Part shown: positions 50,516-59,921 of the stretch, piece by piece
Layout of the letters: each line of letters opens with the position of its first letter
How positions within the stretch are numbered: position 1 is the first letter of the stretch
Source of the DNA: Fulvivirga sp. M361
GTDB taxonomy: Bacteria > Bacteroidota > Bacteroidia > Cytophagales > Cyclobacteriaceae
Assembly (NCBI RefSeq): GCF_007097395.1
Contig: NZ_VKDC01000001.1
Coordinates: 7,501-71,500, forward strand
DNA length: 64,000 nt
Direction: 5' to 3'
Translations under genes and position numbers: made by a program
Notes under the pieces: generated by a model
Databases searched by the model: none
Told to the model about the DNA's origin: nothing
What the model saw: the letters and a program-made list of their open reading frames with translations, nothing else

Positions 50516-52552
50516 ATGAAAAGGTTTTTTGAAAATTTGAGCATCCACAGGAAGCTCTCTTTGCTCAATATTGTGATAATAACGGTGCTTTTATTAGCAC
50601 TTACATTTGTCATTTTCTTTTACCAGCGAGCCACTATTCTTTCAGATAATGAGCAAAGAATGCAAAATTACCTGCAGGACCTGGAGAACTTGTTCGAATT
50701 ACAGGTTTTTGAAAAACAGGTGCAGGTAAACCTTTCTCTTAACATGGCAAAGGAAATTGTATCCAATTACGGTAAATTGATACAGGTAGATAGTATTTCC
50801 GTTCCTTTTTCAGCGACAGATCAAACGTCAGGGAATACTGAAGAGATAATTCTCTCCGGTTGGCTATTGGGAGAAACCCCTTTACATAATGATTTTCAGT
50901 TAGTAGATAAAATCCAACAGGTCACGCAACAAACGTCCACCATTTTTCAGCGAATTGATAAAGGGTTTCTCAGGATCTCTACTAACGTGCTAAAGCTGGA
51001 TGGCGAAAGAGCGGTAGGTACTTATATTCCCAATAGCTCGCCAGTTGTGAAGACCGTTCTGAAAGGTGAGACGTTCAGGGGACGGGCTTTTGTAGTAGAC
51101 AGCTGGTATTTAACTGCTTACGACCCTATTATCATCAACGGAAAAGTAGCAGGCGCACTATACGTAGGGGTAACAGAGAAAAATATCGATTACCTGGAGA
51201 GTGAATTCCTTGAAAAAAGATATTTCGAAACAGGTTTTGCTTATGCGTTTTCCGGGAACGGGGAAATATACATACATCCCAGTCATAAAGACAAAAGCAT
51301 TGCCGATACTGATTTTTTTAAGCAAATCGATGAAAAAGAAGAGGGCACATTCAATGGCTCCGTATTTCAAGACGGAGGTGAAAATATAGAACATTATTAT
51401 AAATACCTTGCTGCTATCGATACGTATGTGGCTATCGCTGTCCCCAGAGAAGAATTGGTGGACGATCAAATACAAACCCAGCTTCTGATCACACTCATAG
51501 GAGCCTTAATAACCATTTTGATCGTCTCGATCTCTATCAACAAAGTGGCAAAACACATTATAATAACACCGCTGGTCACACTACAAACCGTATTAAATAA
51601 ATTGGCGCATAGAGAAAAAACGGAGGCGCTTAGTACAACTTCGGATGACGAGATTGGTAAGATCAATACATCACTGAAAGAGGTGATAACAGGACTTGAC
51701 AAGGCATCCGGCTTCGCAAAAGAAGTAGGAAAGGGAATATATGATTCGGATTTTGAGCCCCTGAGTAATGAAGATATCCTCGGGCATTCCCTCTTAGATA
51801 TGAGAAACAATCTTGCCCAAGCCTCTGAAGAAGATAAAAAACGTAACTGGGCCAATGAAGGATATGCGAAATTTTTGGATATCCTTAGAAAGGAGCATGA
51901 AGACTTAAGTCAAATGTCGCAATCGGTGATAACAGCAATGATCGACTATATTGATGCAAACCAGGGGGCTGTTTATGTTAAAGAAGAAATCGAGGAGGGA
52001 AATAAGACCGTACTTAAGTTAGTAGCTGCCTATGCCTGGGACCGGGCAAAATTTCTTGATGACGAGTTTATAATAGATGAAAACTATGCGACTAACCTTA
52101 CCGGCCAGACCTTCTTGGAAAAGAAAACTACTTTACTTCATGAGGTTCCAAATGATTACATCAAAATTGCCAGTGGATTAGGTGCTGCTAATCCCTCTAA
52201 CCTGATATTAGTACCATTGATATTTAATGATGAGATCTTCGGGGTAATGGAAATTGCATCTTTCGGCAAATTTGAAGAGTATAAGATCGAGTTTATTGAA
52301 AGAGTAGCGGAGAGTTTAGCTTCTTCTATTTCATCCATGGGGATATCAGAAAAAACCAACCGATTATTGATAGACGCACAGCAACAATCGGAAGAATTAC
52401 GCGCACAAGAAGAAGAAATGAGACAGAACTTTGAGGAGCTTTCCGCTACCCAGGAGGCCCAGGAGCGATACAAAAAGGAGATGGAACAGCGTGAAGCGGA
52501 ACTGTTAAAAGAAATACAGGAACTTAAGCAACACGGTAATCATGAAACATGA
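50516..52552 (+). CDS. sCache-HAMP-GAF sensor protein
   Basis: 678 residues. TM1 (about 16-37), a periplasmic Cache3/Cache2-type domain (about 40-325, with GTYIPNSSPVVKTVLKGETF and YLTAYDPIIINGKVAGALYVGV), TM2 (about 325-342), a HAMP segment, a GAF domain (about 450-625), and a C-terminal coiled coil (EELRAQEEEMRQNFEELSAT). No histidine kinase, cyclase or methyl-accepting signaling domain is visible. It probably passes a ligand signal to a partner through the coiled coil. No partner gene is adjacent. Confidence 0.8.
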   Translation: MKRFFENLSIHRKLSLLNIVIITVLLLALTFVIFFYQRATILSDNEQRMQNYLQDLENLFELQVFEKQVQVNLSLNMAKEIVSNYGKLIQVDSISVPFSATDQTSGNTEEIILSGWLLGETPLHNDFQLVDKIQQVTQQTSTIFQRIDKGFLRISTNVLKLDGERAVGTYIPNSSPVVKTVLKGETFRGRAFVVDSWYLTAYDPIIINGKVAGALYVGVTEKNIDYLESEFLEKRYFETGFAYAFSGNGEIYIHPSHKDKSIADTDFFKQIDEKEEGTFNGSVFQDGGENIEHYYKYLAAIDTYVAIAVPREELVDDQIQTQLLITLIGALITILIVSISINKVAKHIIITPLVTLQTVLNKLAHREKTEALSTTSDDEIGKINTSLKEVITGLDKASGFAKEVGKGIYDSDFEPLSNEDILGHSLLDMRNNLAQASEEDKKRNWANEGYAKFLDILRKEHEDLSQMSQSVITAMIDYIDANQGAVYVKEEIEEGNKTVLKLVAAYAWDRAKFLDDEFIIDENYATNLTGQTFLEKKTTLLHEVPNDYIKIASGLGAANPSNLILVPLIFNDEIFGVMEIASFGKFEEYKIEFIERVAESLASSISSMGISEKTNRLLIDAQQQSEELRAQEEEMRQNFEELSATQEAQERYKKEMEQREAELLKEIQELKQHGNHET

Positions 52553-52751
52553 CAGCTTGAATAAGGACAGAAAACCAGCTGAGCACACAGTGGTTTTAAA
52601 TAATCACTTCATCTGAGAACATGAACCCCTATGTAACCTAAGACCTTTGAATCTTCAAATTTATCTCCTCACCAAATCCTGTTAATTATTTATGAAATGC
52701 CGATACCCGGTCCGAAAACCAGGATATCGGCACCAAGACTTTTCCGACTTC

Positions 52752-53207
52752 TTATTTTTCAGCGAGTTTCATATCTCTTACATTCTTTTGCACCGCGATG
52801 GCCGAAAACATACTCAGAATATAGGACATGCTATAAAAGCCTTTTTCACTCAATGAAAGGTGTGCATTCCACAAGCCTATGATCAGTAACACGATGGCCG
52901 TGATAGTAGAAAACCAACTGAGCCCGTAATACACTTCCGTTACCGGTATTCCTTCCAGCTTATCCCGCACACTTTTTTGTACCGATACCACTGCAAATAA
53001 CCCAAACAGCATAATGGTGAAGTAATATCCTTTTTCACTGAGAAGCATATCGGCATTCCAAAGCCCGATGAAATAGGCTGTAATGCCTGCAATCAAAGCT
53101 ACCCAGGAAGCACCGATAAATGCGTTAGATGGTTTGGCAGCCGTCAAGCCTCCGGTCACAGGGTGTTTTTCCTCATGTTGCGATTCATTTTCCTTGATCT
53201 CGTTCAT
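52752..53207 (-). CDS. YiaA/YiaB-type inner membrane protein (duplicated domain)
   Basis: 151 residues with two homologous YiaAB units, each a helix pair: SNAFIGASWVALIAGITAYF, then SEKGYYFTIMLFGLFAVVSV, and later EVYYGLSWFSTITAIVLLII, then SEKGFYSMSYILSMFSAIAV. Each unit carries GLWNA and ends V.VQK.VRD. Function unknown; family members are small inner-membrane proteins. Located downstream of the Crp-like gene on the same strand, 76 bp away. Confidence 0.85.
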   Translation of the reverse strand: MNEIKENESQHEEKHPVTGGLTAAKPSNAFIGASWVALIAGITAYFIGLWNADMLLSEKGYYFTIMLFGLFAVVSVQKSVRDKLEGIPVTEVYYGLSWFSTITAIVLLIIGLWNAHLSLSEKGFYSMSYILSMFSAIAVQKNVRDMKLAEK

Positions 53208-53283
53208 AGTCGTAAATTTTGATTACGATAACAAAGGTGAAGCAACCTCAGAAGATAAACATTTACATATGTAAAGAAATGAA

Positions 53284-53853
53284 TTACTGCTTTTTAGCCC
53301 TTATCCGGCTAAGTTGTGTGGGTGTTATGCCTAAATAAGAGGCAACCTGGTATTGCGTTATTTGGTTTTCCAGGCCAGGATGTTCTTTTTGAAACAAGGC
53401 GTAACGTTCAGAAGCATCATTCATCACCAGTGAGATTTCTCTTTTTTCTTTTTTTACAAAAAAGTCCTCCGCCATGGTCCGGTTCAGCCGTTCAATTTTG
53501 GGATGTTCTTCGTATAGGTCAAGAATACTTTGAAAGTCCGCGTCTAACAGGCCACAGTCGGTAAGACACTCTATATTGATGTTGTTTTTTTCTTTAGTGA
53601 TAAGCGAAGTATATGCCCCTACAATGGATGGCGTTGTGAAAAAGATCTTATTAAACTCTTCTCCCTCATGGTTTTGATAATACGCCCTCATCAGGCCGCT
53701 TTCGATAAAAGCCAGCTTCCTGGCCTCTTGCCCGGAACGGGCGTACAATTCATTTTTCTTTAAATGAATCGGTTTAAAAAGTTTCAAAAGCGCGTGAAGG
53801 GACGATTCGGGCACTTCGGTAAATTGTAATAGATAATTTATGAAAGATTGCAT
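53284..53853 (-). CDS. Crp/Fnr-family transcriptional regulator
   Basis: 189 residues. An N-terminal cyclic-nucleotide-binding-like fold (about 15-115: KPIHLKKNELYARSGQEARK, LAFIESGLMRAYYQNHEGEE) is followed by a short C-terminal HTH (QYQVASYLGITPTQLSRIRAK). The canonical cAMP-binding Arg-Ser motif is absent, as usual for the Bacteroidota members of this group, so cAMP binding is unlikely. It may control the adjacent YiaA-like gene. Confidence 0.85.
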   Translation of the reverse strand: MQSFINYLLQFTEVPESSLHALLKLFKPIHLKKNELYARSGQEARKLAFIESGLMRAYYQNHEGEEFNKIFFTTPSIVGAYTSLITKEKNNINIECLTDCGLLDADFQSILDLYEEHPKIERLNRTMAEDFFVKKEKREISLVMNDASERYALFQKEHPGLENQITQYQVASYLGITPTQLSRIRAKKQ

Positions 53854-53996
53854 GTTGATGATAAGAATAAATAATAGCCAGGGTGAAATACAAACATATA
53901 ATAGGTCGAAGTCTTATCCTCTTACATTAACCCCGGATCATTCTCCCTAAATTAAAAAACTGGTATGAATGAATAAGAATGGTTATCCTTGAAATC

Positions 53997-54572
53997 ATGC
54001 ATTCAACAAACCAGCCTGTTATTCACTTGTATTTCATTGCTATCATACCACCGGCACCGGTATTTACCTATGCACAAGAACTCAAAACGTATTTTGCAGA
54101 TGTTTATAATAGTAGAGCGGCATTGAGGTCACCACCTCACATCACCTTACACATGCCCTTTCGATACAAACAAGAGAAAGAGAAAAAATTGATCCATGCC
54201 CTCGAAACGCTCTCTTCTGACATTCAGCCTTTCGATGTTAAGATCAACGGCTTTGGTGCCTTTCCTCCCAAAGTGATCTACCTGGATGTAGTAAGGGAGG
54301 ATGCACTGGTACACCTGCAACATTCCGTCGGACAAATGATGAAGCAAACGCTCAATATCCACAACGTGAACTACAAAGACCAGGTATTTCACCCCCATCT
54401 TACCGTGGCTTTCCGTGACCTGCGCAAACCTCGCTTTTTGGAGGCCTGGGAAGAGTTTCGCAGCAAAGTATACAAAGAAGTATTTACTGCTGAGTCATTT
54501 TCTCTGCTTAAACATAACGGTAAGGACTGGGATGTTTTTCAACGTTTCAGGCTAAAAGAACCCAATGTCTGA
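53997..54572 (+). CDS. 2H phosphoesterase / 2'-5' RNA ligase-like protein
   Basis: 191 residues from the ATG at 53997 (an ATG at 53979 would add six). Two H-x-T/S-type motifs are present: PPHITLHMPF and FHPHLTVAFRD, the catalytic histidine pair of the 2H superfamily. Such proteins hydrolyse cyclic phosphodiesters (for example 2',3'-cyclic phosphate ends or ADP-ribose 1'',2''-cyclic phosphate). A functional link with the RtcB locus 5 kb away is possible only by chemistry. Terminated by the long hairpin at 54647-54698. Confidence 0.85.
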   Translation: MHSTNQPVIHLYFIAIIPPAPVFTYAQELKTYFADVYNSRAALRSPPHITLHMPFRYKQEKEKKLIHALETLSSDIQPFDVKINGFGAFPPKVIYLDVVREDALVHLQHSVGQMMKQTLNIHNVNYKDQVFHPHLTVAFRDLRKPRFLEAWEEFRSKVYKEVFTAESFSLLKHNGKDWDVFQRFRLKEPNV

Positions 54573-54640
54573 GTAAAGAAAAAGGTCACCGTCATCCACC
54601 CGGTATATCCATTAATATTTTAAGCTCAATGAGAGCAATT

Positions 54641-54698
54641 AAAAAAATACAGATTGAAATAGCTGAATACACATCTTTCAGGCTATTTCAATCTGTAT
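54641..54698 (-). terminator. long hairpin terminator between convergent genes
   Basis: A perfect 17-bp stem (54647-54663 with 54682-54698) with an 18-nt loop is followed on the minus strand by a run of seven T (54647-54641). It terminates the beta-helix lipoprotein gene and probably also the 2H gene on the plus strand. Confidence 0.85.
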
Positions 54699-54723
54699 CA
54701 GCAAATAGTTTTTATTTAGGATA

Positions 54724-56745
54724 TCAGTCTGTCAAAATATCCATTGCGGCATTACCTGTAAAAGTCAAGCCTGATTGTGTAAGATTACCGCCACTTTGTA
54801 CCCGGATACCATTACCGCCACTTTTACTTAATTCGCTATTGGTAATGGTGAGGAGTCCTCCATTGGCAATTTCAATATTCGCTTTTCTGTTTGCACCGTC
54901 GAACCCTTCTTCACCTCCATTGGAGACCACCACGTTATCAAGTACATTACTCGCATTGTTAGACAAAAATCGCAACCCTTTCCAGTAGCCCACTACATCC
55001 TGTTCACCGGCAAATGTAATGGGTGCGGAAGCAGTACCATCTGCATTGAGTGACCCGTTAGCAGTTACCCGAATACCCCCGTTAGGCTGACCTATAAAAT
55101 TGGTTCCGGCTTCTACTGTCACATCTGCGTCAATATCTTCCACGTTGTTCGCCATACGGTAAGGTACGTTCAATGCATTCCAGGTCACATTAGTGGTAAC
55201 ATCACTATTAGACCAGTAACTGTCAATATAATCATCATCGTTACCCGTGTAAGAAGAATTCCCATCAAAATAATGATAATGGTTTATCCTTGTCATGACA
55301 GGAGCCACATTATTCGTGAAGGTATTGTCTGCAAACTCCGGTAAGCTGGCTTCTAAGGTTCTTGTATAAAGTCCGTATCCTCCGCTCATGGTAGAAGTAG
55401 TGTTGGTGACCTTAACTCGACCGGAATTATCCACCATTATATTGCTTTTCAAATTTGCGCCGTCAAACCCTTCTTCGCCTCCATTAGAGATATTTACATA
55501 GGTCAACTCATTGTCAGTGGTATTTGACTCGAAAACAATGCCTTTCCAATAACCGCGAACGTTCTGCTCTCCTGAAAAGTCAATGGTGTTGACAGCTGTA
55601 CCCACAGCTTTAAGTGAACCTCCCGCTACTACTTCTATTCCTCCATTCGTTTGGCCTAAGAACTCAGCTCCCGCAGCTATGGCAATATCGGACTCAATTT
55701 GTTCAACATTATTAGCCATTCGGTAAGGCACATTCAGTGCGTTCCACATCACATTTTCAGAAGTATTTTGATTCGACCAATAAGAATCAATATAATCATC
55801 CGCATTGCCTGTATAGTCAGAACCTGCGTCAAAGTAATGATAGTGGTTGATCCTGGTCATAACAGGGGCCTCATTTGCCGTAAAGGTATTGTTGGCAAAA
55901 TCTGGAAGGGCCGATTCCAAACTTCTGGTGTACAAACCATATCCGGAGCCATTTGTAAAGTCCGAATTGGTTATTTTAACTTTTCCGGACTGTTGAACCA
56001 TCAAATTGGACAATAAGTTTGCGCCATCAAATCCGGAACTACCCCCAAACTCTACAGTACAATAGGTCATTTCGTTTTGGGCTGCATTTGATTCTAATTC
56101 TATCCCTTTCCAGAACCCTTTAGTCGATTGTACTCCTGTGAAAACAATACCCTCTGCAGACGTACCAACGGCTACAAGAGATCCACTGGGACTGACGGAC
56201 AATCCTTCATCATCTGCAAAAACGATACGAACACCTGGCTGAATGGTTAATACGGCATTTACCAGCACATCTGAAGAGGCTATATAATCCGGTAGCAGCG
56301 GGCTGGCAATACGATTTACCAATGTGGTGTTTGTGCTTATAGTGCCCCCTATTTCCTCCGGGGCCATACCCTGTTCTACCGTAACAATAACTTCATCTGA
56401 AGCCTGAGATCCGGCGTCGTTGGTAGCCGTTAGTCTAATGGTGTATTCGCCAATAGCATCTGGTATAAAAGTAGGATCTTCTAACAATGGAGATGCGATG
56501 ATCGTTACACTTCCTGCAGGTCTGACCGTAATTTCCCACAAATAAATGATTGACCCACCCGCCGCATCAGTGGCTGTTCCATCAAGGCTTACTGTTTCAC
56601 CCAGCGTAACGGTTTGGTCCGCACCAGCATTAACGGTGACACCAGGTGTCGAAGGCTCGTCATCATCCCCACAACCGGAAAAAGTCACCAGTCCTGCCAT
56701 TAGGGCCAGGTTAAAAGCAATGGATATTATTTTCATGTGTTTCAT
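54724..56745 (-). CDS. PKD-like and beta-helix repeat lipoprotein
   Basis: 673 residues. A lipobox LMAGLVTFSGC is followed by a PKD/Ig-like domain (about 35-125: VNAGADQTVTLGETVSLDGT, NDAGSQASDEVIVTV), then a long beta-helix region with three related units of about 180 residues, the last one truncated. Unit hallmarks are GFWKGIELESNAAQNEMTYC / GYWKGIVFESNTTDNELTYV / GYWKGLRFLSNNASNVLDNV and EGFDGAN. Between units comes RINHYHYFD, then YIDSYWSN and WNALNVPYRMANNVE. Probably a surface-exposed protein binding polysaccharide or another polymer; no catalytic residues identified. Confidence 0.8.
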   Translation of the reverse strand: MKHMKIISIAFNLALMAGLVTFSGCGDDDEPSTPGVTVNAGADQTVTLGETVSLDGTATDAAGGSIIYLWEITVRPAGSVTIIASPLLEDPTFIPDAIGEYTIRLTATNDAGSQASDEVIVTVEQGMAPEEIGGTISTNTTLVNRIASPLLPDYIASSDVLVNAVLTIQPGVRIVFADDEGLSVSPSGSLVAVGTSAEGIVFTGVQSTKGFWKGIELESNAAQNEMTYCTVEFGGSSGFDGANLLSNLMVQQSGKVKITNSDFTNGSGYGLYTRSLESALPDFANNTFTANEAPVMTRINHYHYFDAGSDYTGNADDYIDSYWSNQNTSENVMWNALNVPYRMANNVEQIESDIAIAAGAEFLGQTNGGIEVVAGGSLKAVGTAVNTIDFSGEQNVRGYWKGIVFESNTTDNELTYVNISNGGEEGFDGANLKSNIMVDNSGRVKVTNTTSTMSGGYGLYTRTLEASLPEFADNTFTNNVAPVMTRINHYHYFDGNSSYTGNDDDYIDSYWSNSDVTTNVTWNALNVPYRMANNVEDIDADVTVEAGTNFIGQPNGGIRVTANGSLNADGTASAPITFAGEQDVVGYWKGLRFLSNNASNVLDNVVVSNGGEEGFDGANRKANIEIANGGLLTITNSELSKSGGNGIRVQSGGNLTQSGLTFTGNAAMDILTD

Positions 56746-56900
56746 AATTTTAAAAGTTAGTTTGGCTTGATACGCCCTGAAGATCCAGTCGTAATAAAGG
56801 GTCTGTTCTACCTTCTGTCCCGATCCTTTTATGGTTTGTTATACCATCCATCAGCACGTTATCAAACCGTGATAAAGAGTTAGTTTTTGTAGTAAAAAGA

Positions 56901-57410
56901 TCAGTTGATATCAAACCTTACTCCGGCAGCTATGGCCAGCTGGTCTGCATCGCCAATAATATAGCGTAACTCTCCAAATGGAGTGACGGAACCGCCCAAT
57001 GGAAAGTCTGCACCGGCCCCTATATTCAGGCCCACTTCCGTAGAAGTCTCTTTTTCAGTTTCAAAGCCCAGGAAAGAAACAGAGGGTACTGTGAGAAATG
57101 CGAAATTCAGTCCTCCCAGTGCATAGGGGCGTACCTCGCTGTCGAGTTCAAAATAGTAGTTCACGTTTGCATTGAACTCAAACCATTTAAGGTCAAAGCC
57201 AGGAACCACTTCCTTTGGAAAGTAATAATAAAAAGAAGGAGCAATAGCCAGATTTTCTTTTATAAAATACTGCCCGTCCAGGTGCAAGCCTATATTTTCT
57301 ATTTCCGTTCCATAGGCAAACCCGCCCCCCACCGTGATATCCTGAGCGCAAAGACCTCCAAAGGCAACAAATGAGATAATGAGAGTAGTTGTTAAAAATT
57401 TAATCTTCAT
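56901..57410 (-). CDS. small outer-membrane beta-barrel protein
   Basis: 169 residues: signal peptide (MKIKFLTTTLIISFVAFGGLCAQ) and a pattern of alternating amphipathic strands with aromatic turns (NLAIAPSFYYYFPKEVVPGF, FEFNANVNYYFELDSEVRPY, ALGGLNFAFL) ending in FGELRYIIGDADQLAIAAGVRFDIN. That fits an eight-stranded OmpX/OprF-type barrel. No ligand or peptidoglycan-binding domain. Stands alone; a 155-bp gap separates it from the beta-helix lipoprotein downstream. Confidence 0.8.
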   Translation of the reverse strand: MKIKFLTTTLIISFVAFGGLCAQDITVGGGFAYGTEIENIGLHLDGQYFIKENLAIAPSFYYYFPKEVVPGFDLKWFEFNANVNYYFELDSEVRPYALGGLNFAFLTVPSVSFLGFETEKETSTEVGLNIGAGADFPLGGSVTPFGELRYIIGDADQLAIAAGVRFDIN

Positions 57411-57659
57411 ATGTGATTGTGTTTTTGGTTAATTTGGCCTTAATGCCCTCATTTTTTTAATTGTAAACTTTGTTATGATTTTTTATTTCAGCGACCTGGG
57501 TCAGCTGTGGTAGTGGCCGGTTACTCGATCCACCTTTGAGGGTATTTAGTTACCAGGAAGCTGTAACTCTGATAATAATCTTTTGGCAGTTACTTTTGGC
57601 CTCATTATCTTGCCCATGTTTACCTATTTATATTTAAGTGTATAAAGCACGAATTACGA

Positions 57660-58223
57660 TTGGAGAAGTCAGGAAGTGATTTTTTTGAAAGGCTGAAAAA
57701 AGGAGATGAAAGCGCTTTGATCAGCATTTACGAAACCTATAGGGGGGAATTCTTTCAATGGTGCATGTCCGGTTTCAGCGCTGATGAAGATGAAGCAGCG
57801 GACATTTTTCAGGAAAGTGTAGTAGCCCTATATTATAATGTGAGAAATGGACGTTTAACGGAACTTTCCAGTACATTAAAAACGTATTTATTTGCGATCG
57901 GTAAAAACATTGCCTTGAAAAAGCTTAAAAAGGACGCCAAAATGATTGTTAACGACGAGTTGTTAGAAATAAACAGCGGATTGGTAACGGAGGACCTTTT
58001 TGAAAAAACAGAACAACAAAAAGTAATAGCAGAATTGTTAAATGAAATGGGTGACCCCTGCAAATCAATTTTAACGCTATTTTACTTTGATCGTTTTGCC
58101 ATGGACGCCATTGCCTCTCGTTTGGGATACAAAAATGAGCATGTAGTTAAATCACAAAAATTAAGGTGCTTTAAACATCTGAAAAAACTGGTGTTAGAAC
58201 GATACAATCAGGACGAAATATAG
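57660..58223 (+). CDS. ECF-type sigma factor
   Basis: 187 residues. Region 2 (about 10-85: LKKGDESALISIYETYRGEF, then DIFQESVVALYYNVRNG) and region 4 (about 125-180: ILTLFYFDRFAMDAIASRLG with NEHVVKSQKLRCFKHLKKL) are clear. The start codon is TTG at 57660; no ATG is available nearby. The anti-sigma-like gene starts 7 bp after its stop, so the two form an operon. Confidence 0.85.
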   Translation: MEKSGSDFFERLKKGDESALISIYETYRGEFFQWCMSGFSADEDEAADIFQESVVALYYNVRNGRLTELSSTLKTYLFAIGKNIALKKLKKDAKMIVNDELLEINSGLVTEDLFEKTEQQKVIAELLNEMGDPCKSILTLFYFDRFAMDAIASRLGYKNEHVVKSQKLRCFKHLKKLVLERYNQDEI

Positions 58224-58230
58224 TGAACTA

Positions 58231-58944
58231 ATGGATCAACTTGACGAACATGAAGAATTGTTTGACCGGTATCTTTTAGGCCATATGACCGATGAAGAGC
58301 GTACAGCTTTTATTCAGAAATTAGAGGGTGATAGAGCATTAAACGAGGAGTTCAATACCTACCAAATAATCTATGAAGGCATCACTCAGGCAGGGTCAAC
58401 GGGGCTCAAAGAGAAGCTCCAAAAAAGAGAAGAAATACTAAGATCAGGTAGTAAAAAAGCTACTACTCCTTTTTTTTGGAAAGTGGCCGCTGCAGTGGCT
58501 GTTATTGCTGTAACGGGTTTTTTAATCTGGTCTGTGATACGACCTGTGGATTATCAAGGTATTTACACTTACCTGTATGAACCTTACCCAAATATTATCA
58601 ATCCTGTGGACAGGTCTTCTGCTTCTATTGAAGACATATACCAGGCTTATGAGCGTGGAAAATATCATGAAGTAATAGCAGAGCTAAGAAAACAGGATCA
58701 TTCGGACACTTCTCATTTTTACCTGGGTCAGGCCTATCTGGCAACGGGTCAGATTGATCTCGCCATAAGTTCACTGGGTAACGTGCCGGAAACCTCCCGT
58801 TTTTCTGAGCCCGCCCAGTGGTATAAGGCCCTGGCCTATTTAACCAAAGAAGATAGTGAAAAACTAAAAACAGTTCTGGAAGAAATCAAAACAAGCGGCG
58901 GAAGTTACAGTAAGCGCGCTTCACGACTGCTGGATGAATTATAG
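58231..58944 (+). CDS. membrane-anchored TPR protein, probable anti-sigma partner
   Basis: 237 residues. The cytoplasmic N-terminal helices (HEELFDRYLLGHMTDEERTA, FIQKLEGDRALNEEFNTYQI) resemble the sigma-binding region of anti-sigma factors. One TM helix follows (about 87-105, FFWKVAAAVAVIAVTGFLIW), then a periplasmic TPR region (HFYLGQAYLATGQIDLAISS, WYKALAYLTKEDSEKLKTVL). No zinc-binding motif. By position and topology it should hold the preceding sigma factor until a periplasmic signal is received. Confidence 0.75.
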   Translation: MDQLDEHEELFDRYLLGHMTDEERTAFIQKLEGDRALNEEFNTYQIIYEGITQAGSTGLKEKLQKREEILRSGSKKATTPFFWKVAAAVAVIAVTGFLIWSVIRPVDYQGIYTYLYEPYPNIINPVDRSSASIEDIYQAYERGKYHEVIAELRKQDHSDTSHFYLGQAYLATGQIDLAISSLGNVPETSRFSEPAQWYKALAYLTKEDSEKLKTVLEEIKTSGGSYSKRASRLLDEL

Positions 58945-59365
58945 CGCTAATCTTTTTCAGTTATATCCAGACTTCCGGTCACCACACTCTTAAGACAGTA
59001 ATTAGGGCTCTCTCGAAAATTCCATTTTCAAGGTTTGTTTCTGGGTGCTGGTCACTGGGCCACTGGCAATACAGCGCACAATTTATTGATTATCATCATA
59101 TTACAAATACACTTGAAAAATGATATTGCTCAGTCGCTTATTGCAAATCAGACCGTGATAGAAAACAAAAACCTCGAAAATGGTATAATACCAATGATTT
59201 TGAGGTTCAAAACACCCAAACCTCCCATAAAAAGGTGCATTTAAACGTCAAAAACACATTTTTTGAGCTAAAACTATTTTTCATGAGTGGTCTAATTAAG
59301 CAGTACCATCATACCATGTAGCTCTTCTCAGACAGTTAATCACAGGCCTTTGAGCGTATGGTGAT
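58945..59365. other. intergenic region with a long inverted repeat
   Basis: No convincing gene. An imperfect inverted repeat at 59170-59207 combines AACCTC/GAGGTT, AAAAT/ATTTT and GGTA/TACC arms and could be a transcription end point for the sigma operon, although it is 225 bp away and lacks a T-run. A 69-codon plus-strand frame across it looks non-coding. Confidence 0.35.
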
Positions 59366-59851
59366 TTAGTATTTGAGTTCATCCTGAACCTTGCCCGGCA
59401 CAAGTTTCATGCTGTTCTTTTTTTTATTCGCATTAATGTGTACAATATTTATCTGGTCATTGTAAACATTGGTCAATATTTCATTTCTTACTTTCAGCGA
59501 ACTTAATGATTCCACTTCGGGTATTTCAACATAGCAGAACAATGCCGGCCATTCCTCTTCATATCCCAAATAATTGAATGAGACCGGCTTACCATTCACC
59601 TCAAAAGATAATCTTTTCATCAGGTAGTCGCTTACCATCTGATCTGTTGTAAGGCCATTGGATGGCTCAAAAAGATCTAAATTGCGATCATTTCTATCGT
59701 TACTGATCTCCATCTCCAGATCATCAATAAAGACCCTTTGTACAATTTCCAAAGTGGCTGACTCCTGGTCGTACTCGATCTCACAAACACTAACATGCAA
59801 TGGATGGGTGAATAAACAAGGGTAAACCACTAAAATCAAAAACCTTAACAT
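59366..59851 (-). CDS. DUF6702-like exported protein
   Basis: 161 residues with an N-terminal hydrophobic segment. The DUF6702-type hallmark HPLHVSVCEIEYDQESATLE followed by VQRVFIDDLEMEI is present, as are KPVSFNYLGYEEEWPALFCY and VEIPEVESLSSLKVRNEILT. Such proteins often lie beside HupE/UreJ-like and M1 peptidase genes in Bacteroidota, as they do here (the HupE gene is divergent, 70 bp away). Function unknown; possibly a metal-related envelope protein. Confidence 0.75.
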   Translation of the reverse strand: MLRFLILVVYPCLFTHPLHVSVCEIEYDQESATLEIVQRVFIDDLEMEISNDRNDRNLDLFEPSNGLTTDQMVSDYLMKRLSFEVNGKPVSFNYLGYEEEWPALFCYVEIPEVESLSSLKVRNEILTNVYNDQINIVHINANKKKNSMKLVPGKVQDELKY

Positions 59852-59921
59852 TGATATAATATCTTAAGCTCTAGGTCAAAATTATACATTATAATTGTGG
59901 ACTTTAAAAAGTTCATGACAT

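Noticed and set aside
59035-59244. 69-codon plus-strand protein gene
   Set aside because: It runs through an inverted repeat, has no family resemblance, no ribosome-binding site and unusual composition.
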